64,000 bases of DNA from Thiosocius teredinicola (lineage in GTDB: Bacteria; Pseudomonadota; Gammaproteobacteria; Chromatiales; Chromatiaceae): positions 2,653,297-2,717,296 of the forward strand of contig NZ_CP019936.1 in the NCBI RefSeq assembly GCF_002009425.1, read 5' to 3'. Shown here piece by piece: positions 1 through 6,715 of this stretch. Under the pieces are notes generated by a model that worked only from the letters and a program-made list of their open reading frames with translations, was not told the origin of the DNA and searched no databases. A program made the position numbers and the translations under genes. Every line of letters begins with the position of its first letter. The first letter of the stretch is position 1.

Positions 1-691
1 TGTCGGCCAACCCGAGCACGATGGCCGTGGCCGCTTCGCGTTCCGACAACGCTGTCGTCGTGACATTCAACGCCGGTGCGCCCGCCGTGTTCTTACGGAT
101 CTCCATCAGAAAGCGTTGCGCCCCGGCGCCGGGTTGGCGCTGCACCCAACGATGGCCGGCAGCGAGCAGCGATTCGATATCCTGTGGGTCGGCGACCAGG
201 CCCGGTCTCACCATCAGGCCCTGTTCGCGGCCGAACGCCCTGATCAGCACCCAGTGCCGATGCTGCGGGTGTTGCCGCAGCAAGGCCGGATGGCGCGTGC
301 GGCTTTCGGCCGCCGGCCCCCAATGCAGCGCGCTGATGTCCACCCGGTTTGCCTGCAGCAGTTCCAGCCCCAGCCGCGTGCCGGTGGGTGTGTAACTGAC
401 CTGCGCCAATGCATTTACATCACGTGCAAACGCAGTCACGGCACGGTATAGCAAGGGATCGTCACTTCCGGCAACCACCAACCGGTCGGTCAGCAAGCCG
501 CCGTGCGCCGAATCCATCATCCAGCGGTCGATCAACTCACGCGGGAACATCCACTTGCCGGTCACCTTGGTCGCCGGCATCTTGCCTTCGTTGACCAGTG
601 CATAGACCTTCTTCTCATTGAGCTGCAGGTAAGTGGCGACCTGCTTGACGCTCATGAAGGTATCGTTTTGCGAAATCATGACGGCTGACAT
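1..691 (-). CDS. Helix-turn-helix regulator with periplasmic-binding-protein-like sensor domain (3' end cut off)
   Basis: The reading frame starts at the ATG at 689-691 on the minus strand and stays open to the window edge, giving at least 230 residues. Residues about 12-58 (FMSVKQVATYLQLNEKKVYA, then a GKWMFPRELIDRWM stretch) are a MerR/excisionase-type winged helix-turn-helix. From about residue 65 (LTDRLVVAGSDDPLL onward) it resembles the periplasmic-binding-protein-like sensor domain of molybdate/tungstate-responsive regulators. Proteins of this design often sit beside formate dehydrogenase and molybdenum-cofactor genes, and fdhD and moaA follow here on the same strand. A role sensing molybdate or tungstate, or controlling the formate dehydrogenase genes, is inferred from that context. 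An ATG 12 nt further in is an alternative start. The C-terminus is not visible. Confidence 0.8.
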   Translation of the reverse strand, partial: MSAVMISQNDTFMSVKQVATYLQLNEKKVYALVNEGKMPATKVTGKWMFPRELIDRWMMDSAHGGLLTDRLVVAGSDDPLLYRAVTAFARDVNALAQVSYTPTGTRLGLELLQANRVDISALHWGPAAESRTRHPALLRQHPQHRHWVLIRAFGREQGLMVRPGLVADPQDIESLLAAGHRWVQRQPGAGAQRFLMEIRKNTAGAPALNVTTTALSEREAATAIVLGLAD

Positions 692-725
692 ACGGTGCTT
701 CCTCCCTGTTCCCCTGGCAAACTCA

Positions 726-1628
726 TCAACCTTCAGTCGAGCGATGTTTTTCTTTGTCCCGCGGCAACGCCGGCGGTATCGCGTCGAAGGTTACTTGATC
801 GGCACCGTTATAGATTAGAAAGTGACGGCCCTTGGCACGTGCAACGATCACCACGCCGACCTTGCGCGCCAACTCGAGACCGCGATAGGTGATCCCCGAC
901 CGCGACAGCAGTACCGGCACCTGCATCTGGGCAACCTTGATCACCATCTCGGATGTCAGGCGGCCGGTGGTATAGAACCACCGTTGTTCGCCGTCGACCG
1001 CGTTCAGCCACATGAATCCACTGATCGCGTCGGCGGCATTGTGTCGACCGACATCTTCAACGAACAGATCGATGAACGGCTGATCGACTGCATCGCAGCC
1101 GCACAAGGCGCAGCCATGTACCCCGCCGGCGCGACGGTAGACTTCGTTGTGCTCGTTGATTTCATTGAGAACGGCATAGATGCGCGATTGCGTGATCGAC
1201 ACGCGCGGCAGTCGGATCTTTTCGATCTGCTCGCCGATGCGGCCGAACACCGTGCCCTGACCACAGCCCGTGGTCACCGTTCTGTGGCGCAGCTTTTCTT
1301 CCAGGTCGGCGATACGTTCGAAGGTGTCGACCCGCACCTCGCCTTTGTCCCAGTCGACGCGCACCGAGTCGACCGACTCCAGGCACGGCACCAGACGCTG
1401 GTTGGCGAGATAACCCAGGGTCAACATCTCGGGATGCGTACCCAAAGTCATCAGTGTGACGATCTCGCGATCGTCGAGGTACAGGGTCAATGCACGTTCG
1501 CCGGCAATATGTCCGCTGCGAACCTCGCCGTACTCATCGACGGCCGTCACCTCATGCGACGGTCGCAGACCGGCGTCGCTCATCTCCGGTTGATAACGCT
1601 GTTCGGTCTGCTCGGCGCCTTCGGGCAT
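726..1628 (-). CDS. fdhD: Formate dehydrogenase accessory sulfurtransferase FdhD
   Basis: FdhD passes sulfur from IscS to the molybdenum cofactor of formate dehydrogenase in the cytoplasm. The 300-residue protein has the family hallmarks: VEDVGRHNAADAISG near residues 188-202 and a C-terminal TSEMVIKVAQ...PVLLSRSG...GVVIVARAKG block that binds the cofactor nucleotide. The usual CxxC sulfur-transfer loop reads TTGCGQG here: Cys122 is present but the second cysteine is Gln. Three further cysteines (173, 176, 178) lie in GGVHGCALCGC, a position that is normally cysteine-free. It starts 3 nt after the moaA stop, and its GGAGG ribosome-binding site lies inside the last moaA codons, so the two are co-transcribed and probably coupled. 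The target enzyme is encoded divergently at 6.7-11.5 kb. Confidence 0.93.
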   Translation of the reverse strand: MPEGAEQTEQRYQPEMSDAGLRPSHEVTAVDEYGEVRSGHIAGERALTLYLDDREIVTLMTLGTHPEMLTLGYLANQRLVPCLESVDSVRVDWDKGEVRVDTFERIADLEEKLRHRTVTTGCGQGTVFGRIGEQIEKIRLPRVSITQSRIYAVLNEINEHNEVYRRAGGVHGCALCGCDAVDQPFIDLFVEDVGRHNAADAISGFMWLNAVDGEQRWFYTTGRLTSEMVIKVAQMQVPVLLSRSGITYRGLELARKVGVVIVARAKGRHFLIYNGADQVTFDAIPPALPRDKEKHRSTEG

Positions 1629-1631
1629 ATC

Positions 1632-2669
1632 TCAGCCTCCGGTGTGATTCATATGACGGAAGATAACCGGCTGCGCCTGCAGGTCAAAGTCGTGACCCTT
1701 GGGCTTGATCGCCATCGCATCCACCAAGGCCTGCCGCAGCACGGCCTCATCGGCGCTGCTGCGAACGACCTCGCGCAGATCCACGCTGTGTTCCTGCCCC
1801 AGGCACAACAGCAAACGGCCTTCGGATGTCAGGCGCACCCGGTTGCACTGGTCGCAGAAATTGTGGCTGTGCGGCGAGATAAAGCCGACGCGCGAGGCGA
1901 CGTCGGGGATGCGGAAATAGCGCGACGGCCCGCCGGTCGATTCGGTCGTCGGGATCAGCTCGAACCGCTGGGCGAGGTCGCGACGTATCTGCTCACTCGA
2001 GTAGAAGCTGGCGGCGCGATCGTGATCACCGACCACGCCGAGCGGCATCTCTTCGATGAAACTGATGTCGAACCCGCGCTCGACGGCGAACTCGACCAGG
2101 TCGCATACCTCGTCGTGATTGCGATGTTTGAGAATGACGGCATTGAGCTTGATGCGATCGAACCCCGCAGCCTGGGCGGCATCAAGGCCGCGCATCACGC
2201 GGTCGAACTTGCCGGTCCGGGTGATCGTCGCGTAGCGATCCTCGCGCAGCGTATCGAGGCTGACGTTGAGTCGGTGTACGCCGGCATCGCGCAATGAGTC
2301 GGCGAAACGATCGAGTTGCGTGCCGTTGGTCGTCAGCGTCAGGTCCTCCAGGCCATCGAGCGCGCCGAGTTCGCGGAACACCTTGAGGATATCGCGGCGG
2401 TGCAACGGTTCGCCGCCGGTAATACGAATCTTATTGACGCCGAGCGCAACGAACGCGCTGCCGATGCGCACGACCTCTTCGAGAGACAATAGACTGGAGC
2501 GTGGCAGGAACGTCATGTCTTCGGCCATGCAGTACACACACCGCAGATCGCAGCGGTCGGTTACCGAGATGCGCAAATACCGCACCTCGCGACCGAAACG
2601 GTCGACCAATTCCGCTGCCGGCTTGTTCTGGTTATCAGGCATCGCTGTCTCCGTGCATTGCGCATTCAC
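1632..2669 (-). CDS. moaA: GTP 3',8-cyclase MoaA (molybdenum cofactor biosynthesis)
   Basis: This radical-SAM enzyme carries out the first step of molybdopterin synthesis, turning GTP into 3',8-cyclo-7,8-dihydro-GTP. The protein has 345 residues. The N-terminal radical-SAM cluster is CxxxCxxC (Cys40, Cys44, Cys47 in TDRCDLRCVYC). The C-terminal GTP-binding cluster is visible as FCDQCNRVRLTSEG...LLLCLG. A GGEPLHRRDIL motif for SAM binding is also present. The first ten residues (MNAQCTETAM) look unconserved, so the internal ATG at 2642 is a credible alternative start. It is the first gene of the moaA-fdhD unit and diverges from the DUF3305-led formate dehydrogenase operon. A local copy of moaA matches the heavy demand for molybdopterin. 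Confidence 0.95.
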   Translation of the reverse strand: MNAQCTETAMPDNQNKPAAELVDRFGREVRYLRISVTDRCDLRCVYCMAEDMTFLPRSSLLSLEEVVRIGSAFVALGVNKIRITGGEPLHRRDILKVFRELGALDGLEDLTLTTNGTQLDRFADSLRDAGVHRLNVSLDTLREDRYATITRTGKFDRVMRGLDAAQAAGFDRIKLNAVILKHRNHDEVCDLVEFAVERGFDISFIEEMPLGVVGDHDRAASFYSSEQIRRDLAQRFELIPTTESTGGPSRYFRIPDVASRVGFISPHSHNFCDQCNRVRLTSEGRLLLCLGQEHSVDLREVVRSSADEAVLRQALVDAMAIKPKGHDFDLQAQPVIFRHMNHTGG

Positions 2670-2934
2670 GAAGCAAGTTGCATACCCCTTGATCAGCCCG
2701 GCCGGTCAGGCTGCCCGTTGCGCTGTGGATGCGGGGTTTTCATGGATGCATCGGAGCACCTCGGACGACGCAGAAGTGGTGTCTTCTGACCCTACCGGAC
2801 AACCGGGGTGGGACAAATTGCGCCACCAGCGCGTGATTTCCCGTCGGATTTTTCGGTCATAGCGTGTTTTTGAGCATGCGTTTCCAATGGTACGCAACTT
2901 GCTCAATGACATGGCTGAAGCCAGGAGGTACGCC

Positions 2935-3447
2935 ATGCCAAACGACGCCACCGAACCTGACAGACTGGCAGCCGGTTTTCCGGTTGCGGTCATGATGGAA
3001 CGCCGACCTGCCACGAGTCCGTGGGTCGATCACGTCTGGAAAGCGGTCGCCATCACGGTTGGACGACACGCCCAAGGCGGCGCCATGTCGCTGGTGCGCG
3101 ACGATGGCGAAACCGCGTTGTTCCTGGTCGGCGGACTGCAGGTGCGATTGCACGTCGACGAATGCGAGAGCTACTACCACAACATGGTGTGCGGCACGCC
3201 GCGCGCCTACGTGGTCGCCCACCCCGCCGCCGACATCAACGGTGCCCCCAGGCCTTTCATCGTCAGCCTGAGTTTCGACGAAGCACATGCCTATCTCGAA
3301 GGCGAAGACGAGATCTACGACGTCGACATACCGCCGGAACTGTATCGCTGGACCGAGGCGTTCGTCGTCGAAAACTACTTTCCGGAAAAGAAGGTCAAAC
3401 GCAAGTTGCAGGACTGGCGTGCACAGGACGGAGGTAAGCGCGCCTGA
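2935..3447 (+). CDS. DUF3305 family protein of formate dehydrogenase loci
   Basis: The protein has 170 residues if it starts at the ATG at 2935, which follows a good AGGAGG ribosome-binding site. A longer in-frame start at 2887 adds 16 residues but has no such site. The pattern FPVAVMMERRPATSPWVDHVWKAVAI is typical of DUF3305, a family of unknown biochemical function found almost only next to DUF3306 and molybdenum formate dehydrogenases. It has no signal peptide or membrane segment and is probably cytoplasmic. The stop overlaps the start of the next gene (TGATG), so translation is coupled. A role in maturation or assembly of the dehydrogenase is inferred only from linkage. Confidence 0.85.
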   Translation: MPNDATEPDRLAAGFPVAVMMERRPATSPWVDHVWKAVAITVGRHAQGGAMSLVRDDGETALFLVGGLQVRLHVDECESYYHNMVCGTPRAYVVAHPAADINGAPRPFIVSLSFDEAHAYLEGEDEIYDVDIPPELYRWTEAFVVENYFPEKKVKRKLQDWRAQDGGKRA

Positions 3448-3989
3448 TGCGTGACAAATTGTCAGACACGGTCGAGCACTCACGCGCCGGCACCGACGAA
3501 AGCTTCTTGCAACGCTTCAGCCGCCTGAAGACCGAGGCACGCGAGGCGCAGCACAATCCGGCTGCGCCCGAGCCGAAAGAGCCACCGACCGTTGAAACCG
3601 AACCACCCGGCGACGACGACATGCCGCCGTTGGACACGCTAACGGTGGATTCCGATTTTTCGGGCTTTCTGTCGCCCAAGGTCAGCGATGCGCTACGCAC
3701 TGCCGCCCTGCGCAAGCTTTTTCATTCGTCGCAGTTCAACGTGATCGATGAGCTCGACGACTACGCCGAAGATTTCACGACCTTCCGTTCATTGGGCGAC
3801 ATCGTCACCGCGGACATGAAACATCAAATCGAGGTACAGGCGAAACGCGTCGCCGAATCCGTCAAGCAACAACTGTTCGACGACGATGCCTCGACGGCGA
3901 TCGACACCGATCAAACCGATGAACAAGCGACCACCGATAACTTGGTCGCGTCATCGGAATCAAACGCAAGCAATCCGAGTTCAAGCTGA
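3447..3989 (+). CDS. DUF3306 family protein of formate dehydrogenase loci
   Basis: The protein has 180 residues. It carries the DUF3306 N-terminal signature SFLQRFSRLKTEAREA, a proline- and acid-rich linker (about residues 35-60), the conserved SDFSGFLSPKVSDALRTAALRKLFHSSQFNVIDELDDY core (about 67-105), and a low-complexity Thr/Asp/Ser tail. The start overlaps the stop of the DUF3305 gene by one base. No catalytic motif is visible. Its partner genes and constant position suggest a helper in formate dehydrogenase assembly, but the activity is unknown. Confidence 0.86.
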   Translation: MRDKLSDTVEHSRAGTDESFLQRFSRLKTEAREAQHNPAAPEPKEPPTVETEPPGDDDMPPLDTLTVDSDFSGFLSPKVSDALRTAALRKLFHSSQFNVIDELDDYAEDFTTFRSLGDIVTADMKHQIEVQAKRVAESVKQQLFDDDASTAIDTDQTDEQATTDNLVASSESNASNPSSS

Positions 3990-4001
3990 GACGAACGCAC
4001 C

Positions 4002-5645
4002 ATGTCATCCGATAGCCACGCCCTCGAGCACACACGCAACATGCGCGCCCGCAGTGCAGCCACATCCGCCGCAGAGAAGATCGTGCCCTCGCCGACCGGC
4101 GTCGTGCACTACCGGTCGCGCGGCCGGGTGCTGGTGATCGGCGGCGAAGAGGCACAATGGCTGGCGGCACGCCTGGAACAGCCGCTGCACGCTGAGATCC
4201 TGCTGATCCACGGCGACGACGAACCCGGTGTGCCGACCACGGCGCTCGGTGGCCGGGCCATGGCGTTGAGCGGATATCTCGGCGCGTTTGAGGCACGGCT
4301 GGGCAACGAAGGCCACCCGAACCACCAGGTGCTGCAGGCCGACCTGGTCATCGACCTGAGCGATACACCGCTCATCGACAGTGAACTGCCACCGCCCGGC
4401 TACTGGCACTTCGGCACCGGGCCGGCCGACCTCGACGCTGCCGTGGTGGCGCTCGATGGCATGACTGGTCAGTTCGAAAAGCCGCGCTTCTTCGACTATG
4501 ACGCCGACATCTGTGCGCACGGCCGCGCCGGCCAACCGGGCTGCAGTCGCTGTATCGACAGTTGTCCCGCCGACGCGATTGTCTCGATCGGCGAGCGTGT
4601 CGAGGTCAACCCGAACCTCTGCCAGGGCGGCGGCATCTGCGCCAGCGTGTGTCCGACAGGCGCGATGCGCTATGCCCTGCCATCGCCGGGCGACACCGCC
4701 GAGCGTGTACGTACCTTGCTCATAACCTACCTGGAGGCTGGCGGCAGCGACCCGATCATTCTGTTCATCTCGGATGACGATGCCGGCGACCTGCCACCTA
4801 CGCCGCCCAACCTGTTGCTGGTAGTCGTCGAAGAACTGGCCAGCGTCGGCCACGAGATCTGGCTGGCCGCATTGGCCTGGGGGGCACGCTGCGTCGTGCT
4901 CGCAAACGGCGGTTCAGTGCCGCAGAAGTCACTGACGGCACTCAACGAGCAGGTGGCTATGCTGCGCGGCCTGCTGCAAGGTTTATCGCTGCCACGTTAT
5001 GCGATCAACCTGACCAGCACATCCGGCGCTCTGGCCGAATGCAACACGGCCGGCATCGCATGCCAGCCGGCGGTGTTTGGTGCAGCCGCAGACAAACGCC
5101 AACTCGCGGCCCTGGCGATCGAGCACCTGCGCGAACAGACAGAGGGTGCGCCTACCGTAGCGCCCCTGCCCACCGGTGCCCCTTACGGCCGGATCCTGGT
5201 CGACACGCACAAGTGCACCCTGTGCATGAGCTGCACCAGCGTGTGCCCGGCCGGTGCGCTCGCCGCGGGCGACGACACGCCGCGCCTGTCGTTGTTCGAA
5301 ACCAAATGCGTACAGTGCGGCATCTGTGCCAACGCCTGCCCGGAAAAGGCGATCACACTGGAAGCGCGTTATCTGTTCGACCCCGAACAGCGAAGGACTG
5401 CGCGCGTGTTGCACGAAGACCCTCCCTTCTGTTGCGTGAGCTGTGGCAAACCGTTCGCTCCGCGGCATGCGATCGACACGATTCTGCAGAAGCTGGTCGA
5501 TCACCCGATGTTTCAGACCGAACGTGCTCGCCGTCGCCTGCAGATGTGCGAGGACTGCCGCATCGTCGATGCCGTGCAGGACGACGAAGCCATGCAAAGC
5601 CCGCAGTTCGGTGCATCTCCCCGCCCTCCACATCACAACGGATAA
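4002..5645 (+). CDS. Multi-cluster 4Fe-4S ferredoxin-type protein of the formate dehydrogenase locus
   Basis: The protein has 547 residues and two pairs of ferredoxin-like clusters. The first pair lies at about residues 171-222 (CAHG...GCSRCIDSCPADAI and CQGGGICASVCPTGAM). The second is at about 400-450 (CTLCMSCTSVCPAGAL and CVQCGICANACPEKAI). A C-terminal Cys set (CCVSCGKPF and CEDC) may hold another metal site. Between the cluster pairs is an alpha/beta region that looks like a partner-binding domain. There is no signal peptide, so it is cytoplasmic. Proteins of this layout sit between DUF3306 and torD-like genes in many proteobacterial formate dehydrogenase operons. A role in electron transfer or cluster delivery during maturation is likely but unproven. 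The next gene starts 6 nt downstream. Confidence 0.85.
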   Translation: MSSDSHALEHTRNMRARSAATSAAEKIVPSPTGVVHYRSRGRVLVIGGEEAQWLAARLEQPLHAEILLIHGDDEPGVPTTALGGRAMALSGYLGAFEARLGNEGHPNHQVLQADLVIDLSDTPLIDSELPPPGYWHFGTGPADLDAAVVALDGMTGQFEKPRFFDYDADICAHGRAGQPGCSRCIDSCPADAIVSIGERVEVNPNLCQGGGICASVCPTGAMRYALPSPGDTAERVRTLLITYLEAGGSDPIILFISDDDAGDLPPTPPNLLLVVVEELASVGHEIWLAALAWGARCVVLANGGSVPQKSLTALNEQVAMLRGLLQGLSLPRYAINLTSTSGALAECNTAGIACQPAVFGAAADKRQLAALAIEHLREQTEGAPTVAPLPTGAPYGRILVDTHKCTLCMSCTSVCPAGALAAGDDTPRLSLFETKCVQCGICANACPEKAITLEARYLFDPEQRRTARVLHEDPPFCCVSCGKPFAPRHAIDTILQKLVDHPMFQTERARRRLQMCEDCRIVDAVQDDEAMQSPQFGASPRPPHHNG

Positions 5646-5651
5646 CCCGCG

Positions 5652-6287
5652 ATGCATGATTCGCCGACGACGTTCAAACAAGGCGCCGAGCCACAGCCAA
5701 TGGGACAGGATACCGATGCCCAGGCCTATCGCGCTGGCATCTATGGTCTGCTGGCGGCGCTCCTGCGCGATACGCCCGATGCAGACATGCTGTCCCAGGT
5801 CGCCGATCTCGACGACGGACAAAACAAAGGCAAGAACGAACTGCAGCTGGCGTTCTCAATGCTCGCCCTGGCCGCCAGGCATACCAGCGAATCGGCGCTG
5901 CGCGACGAGTACCATGCGCTGTTCATCGGCCTGGGCCGAGGTGAACTCGTGCCCTTTGGTTCGTGGTACCAGACAGGCTTCCTGATGGAGCGTCCGCTGG
6001 GCCTTTTGCGCGAAGACCTGAACAGACTCGGGTTCGAACGCGCCGCCGATGTGCGCGAACCCGAAGACCATATCGCCGCTTTGTGCGAGGTCATGGCGTT
6101 CCTGATCCAGGAAGGCCGCGACAGCAGCGTGCAGCGCCGCTTTTTCGACCAGCACATCGACTCCTGGGCGGAGCGCTTCTTCCAGGATCTCACGGATGCC
6201 AAATCCAGCGTGTTCTACCGGTCGGTTGGCCGGCTCGGTTGCGCCTATGTACAGCTCGAACGGCACTATTTGTCCCTGCCGGACTAG
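5652..6287 (+). CDS. TorD/DmsD-type chaperone for the formate dehydrogenase
   Basis: The 211-residue protein is predicted to be all-helical. It has the TorD-family signature REPEDHIAALCEVMAFL (about residues 135-150, matching the E(x)PDHI motif) preceded by LVPFGSWYQTGFLMERPL. Members bind the twin-arginine signal of a molybdoenzyme and hold the precursor until the cofactor is inserted. Two Tat precursors follow directly, the small protein at 6475 and the catalytic subunit at 6716, so the client is clear from context. It starts 6 nt after the ferredoxin-type gene and is part of the same operon. Confidence 0.88.
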   Translation: MHDSPTTFKQGAEPQPMGQDTDAQAYRAGIYGLLAALLRDTPDADMLSQVADLDDGQNKGKNELQLAFSMLALAARHTSESALRDEYHALFIGLGRGELVPFGSWYQTGFLMERPLGLLREDLNRLGFERAADVREPEDHIAALCEVMAFLIQEGRDSSVQRRFFDQHIDSWAERFFQDLTDAKSSVFYRSVGRLGCAYVQLERHYLSLPD

Positions 6288-6474
6288 ACAAACTGACCCA
6301 CTGGGTGAATGCGATACATGATTGCACGCCACGCGTACCCAATCCGTTCCGAAACGGTCATTTTTCTCCCGCCGATTCTGGTGTGCCGATTGCCACTTCG
6401 AATGGAGGGCGCGATTTCAACCCGCCCTGCCCCGCGGCACTGCAGCGCCGCGACATAACGAAAACGAGGATGCG

Positions 6475-6690
6475 ATGCCCATGAAAGAGTCAAAAGACAA
6501 GGTTTCCCAGTCCCGCCGGGAGTTCCTGCGCAACGCCGGCAAGACCGGCGGCCTTGCAGCGGCCGCCGCCGTGGCCCCCGGTGCAGCATTGGCAGGCACC
6601 CAGGATGCACCGACCGAAGAGCCAAAGGCCAAAGACGGCTACCGGCTGACGCAACACATCCTCGACTACTACAAGAGCGCTGCGAGCTGA
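6475..6690 (+). CDS. Small twin-arginine signal protein of the formate dehydrogenase region
   Basis: The protein has 71 residues. SRREFLRNAGKTGG (about residues 13-26) is a twin-arginine motif, followed by an Ala-rich hydrophobic stretch and AALAG as a possible cleavage site. The rest is a short polar tail (QDAPTEEPKAKDGYRLTQHILDYYKSA). Its size and position just before the alpha subunit match the known family of formate-dehydrogenase-region Tat targets. These may be small subunits or co-exported helpers; the function is not known. A GAGGA ribosome-binding site at 6466-6470 serves either the ATG at 6475 or the ATG at 6481. The long upstream in-frame extension is unlikely to be translated. Confidence 0.85.
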   Translation: MPMKESKDKVSQSRREFLRNAGKTGGLAAAAAVAPGAALAGTQDAPTEEPKAKDGYRLTQHILDYYKSAAS

Positions 6691-6715
6691 AGCGCGCGTC
6701 GAACGGGAGAGCACG

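Noticed and set aside
822-2297. Plus-strand open frame of 491 codons
   Set aside because: It runs antisense to fdhD and moaA, which have unmistakable motifs; it shows no family of its own and comes from high GC at third positions.
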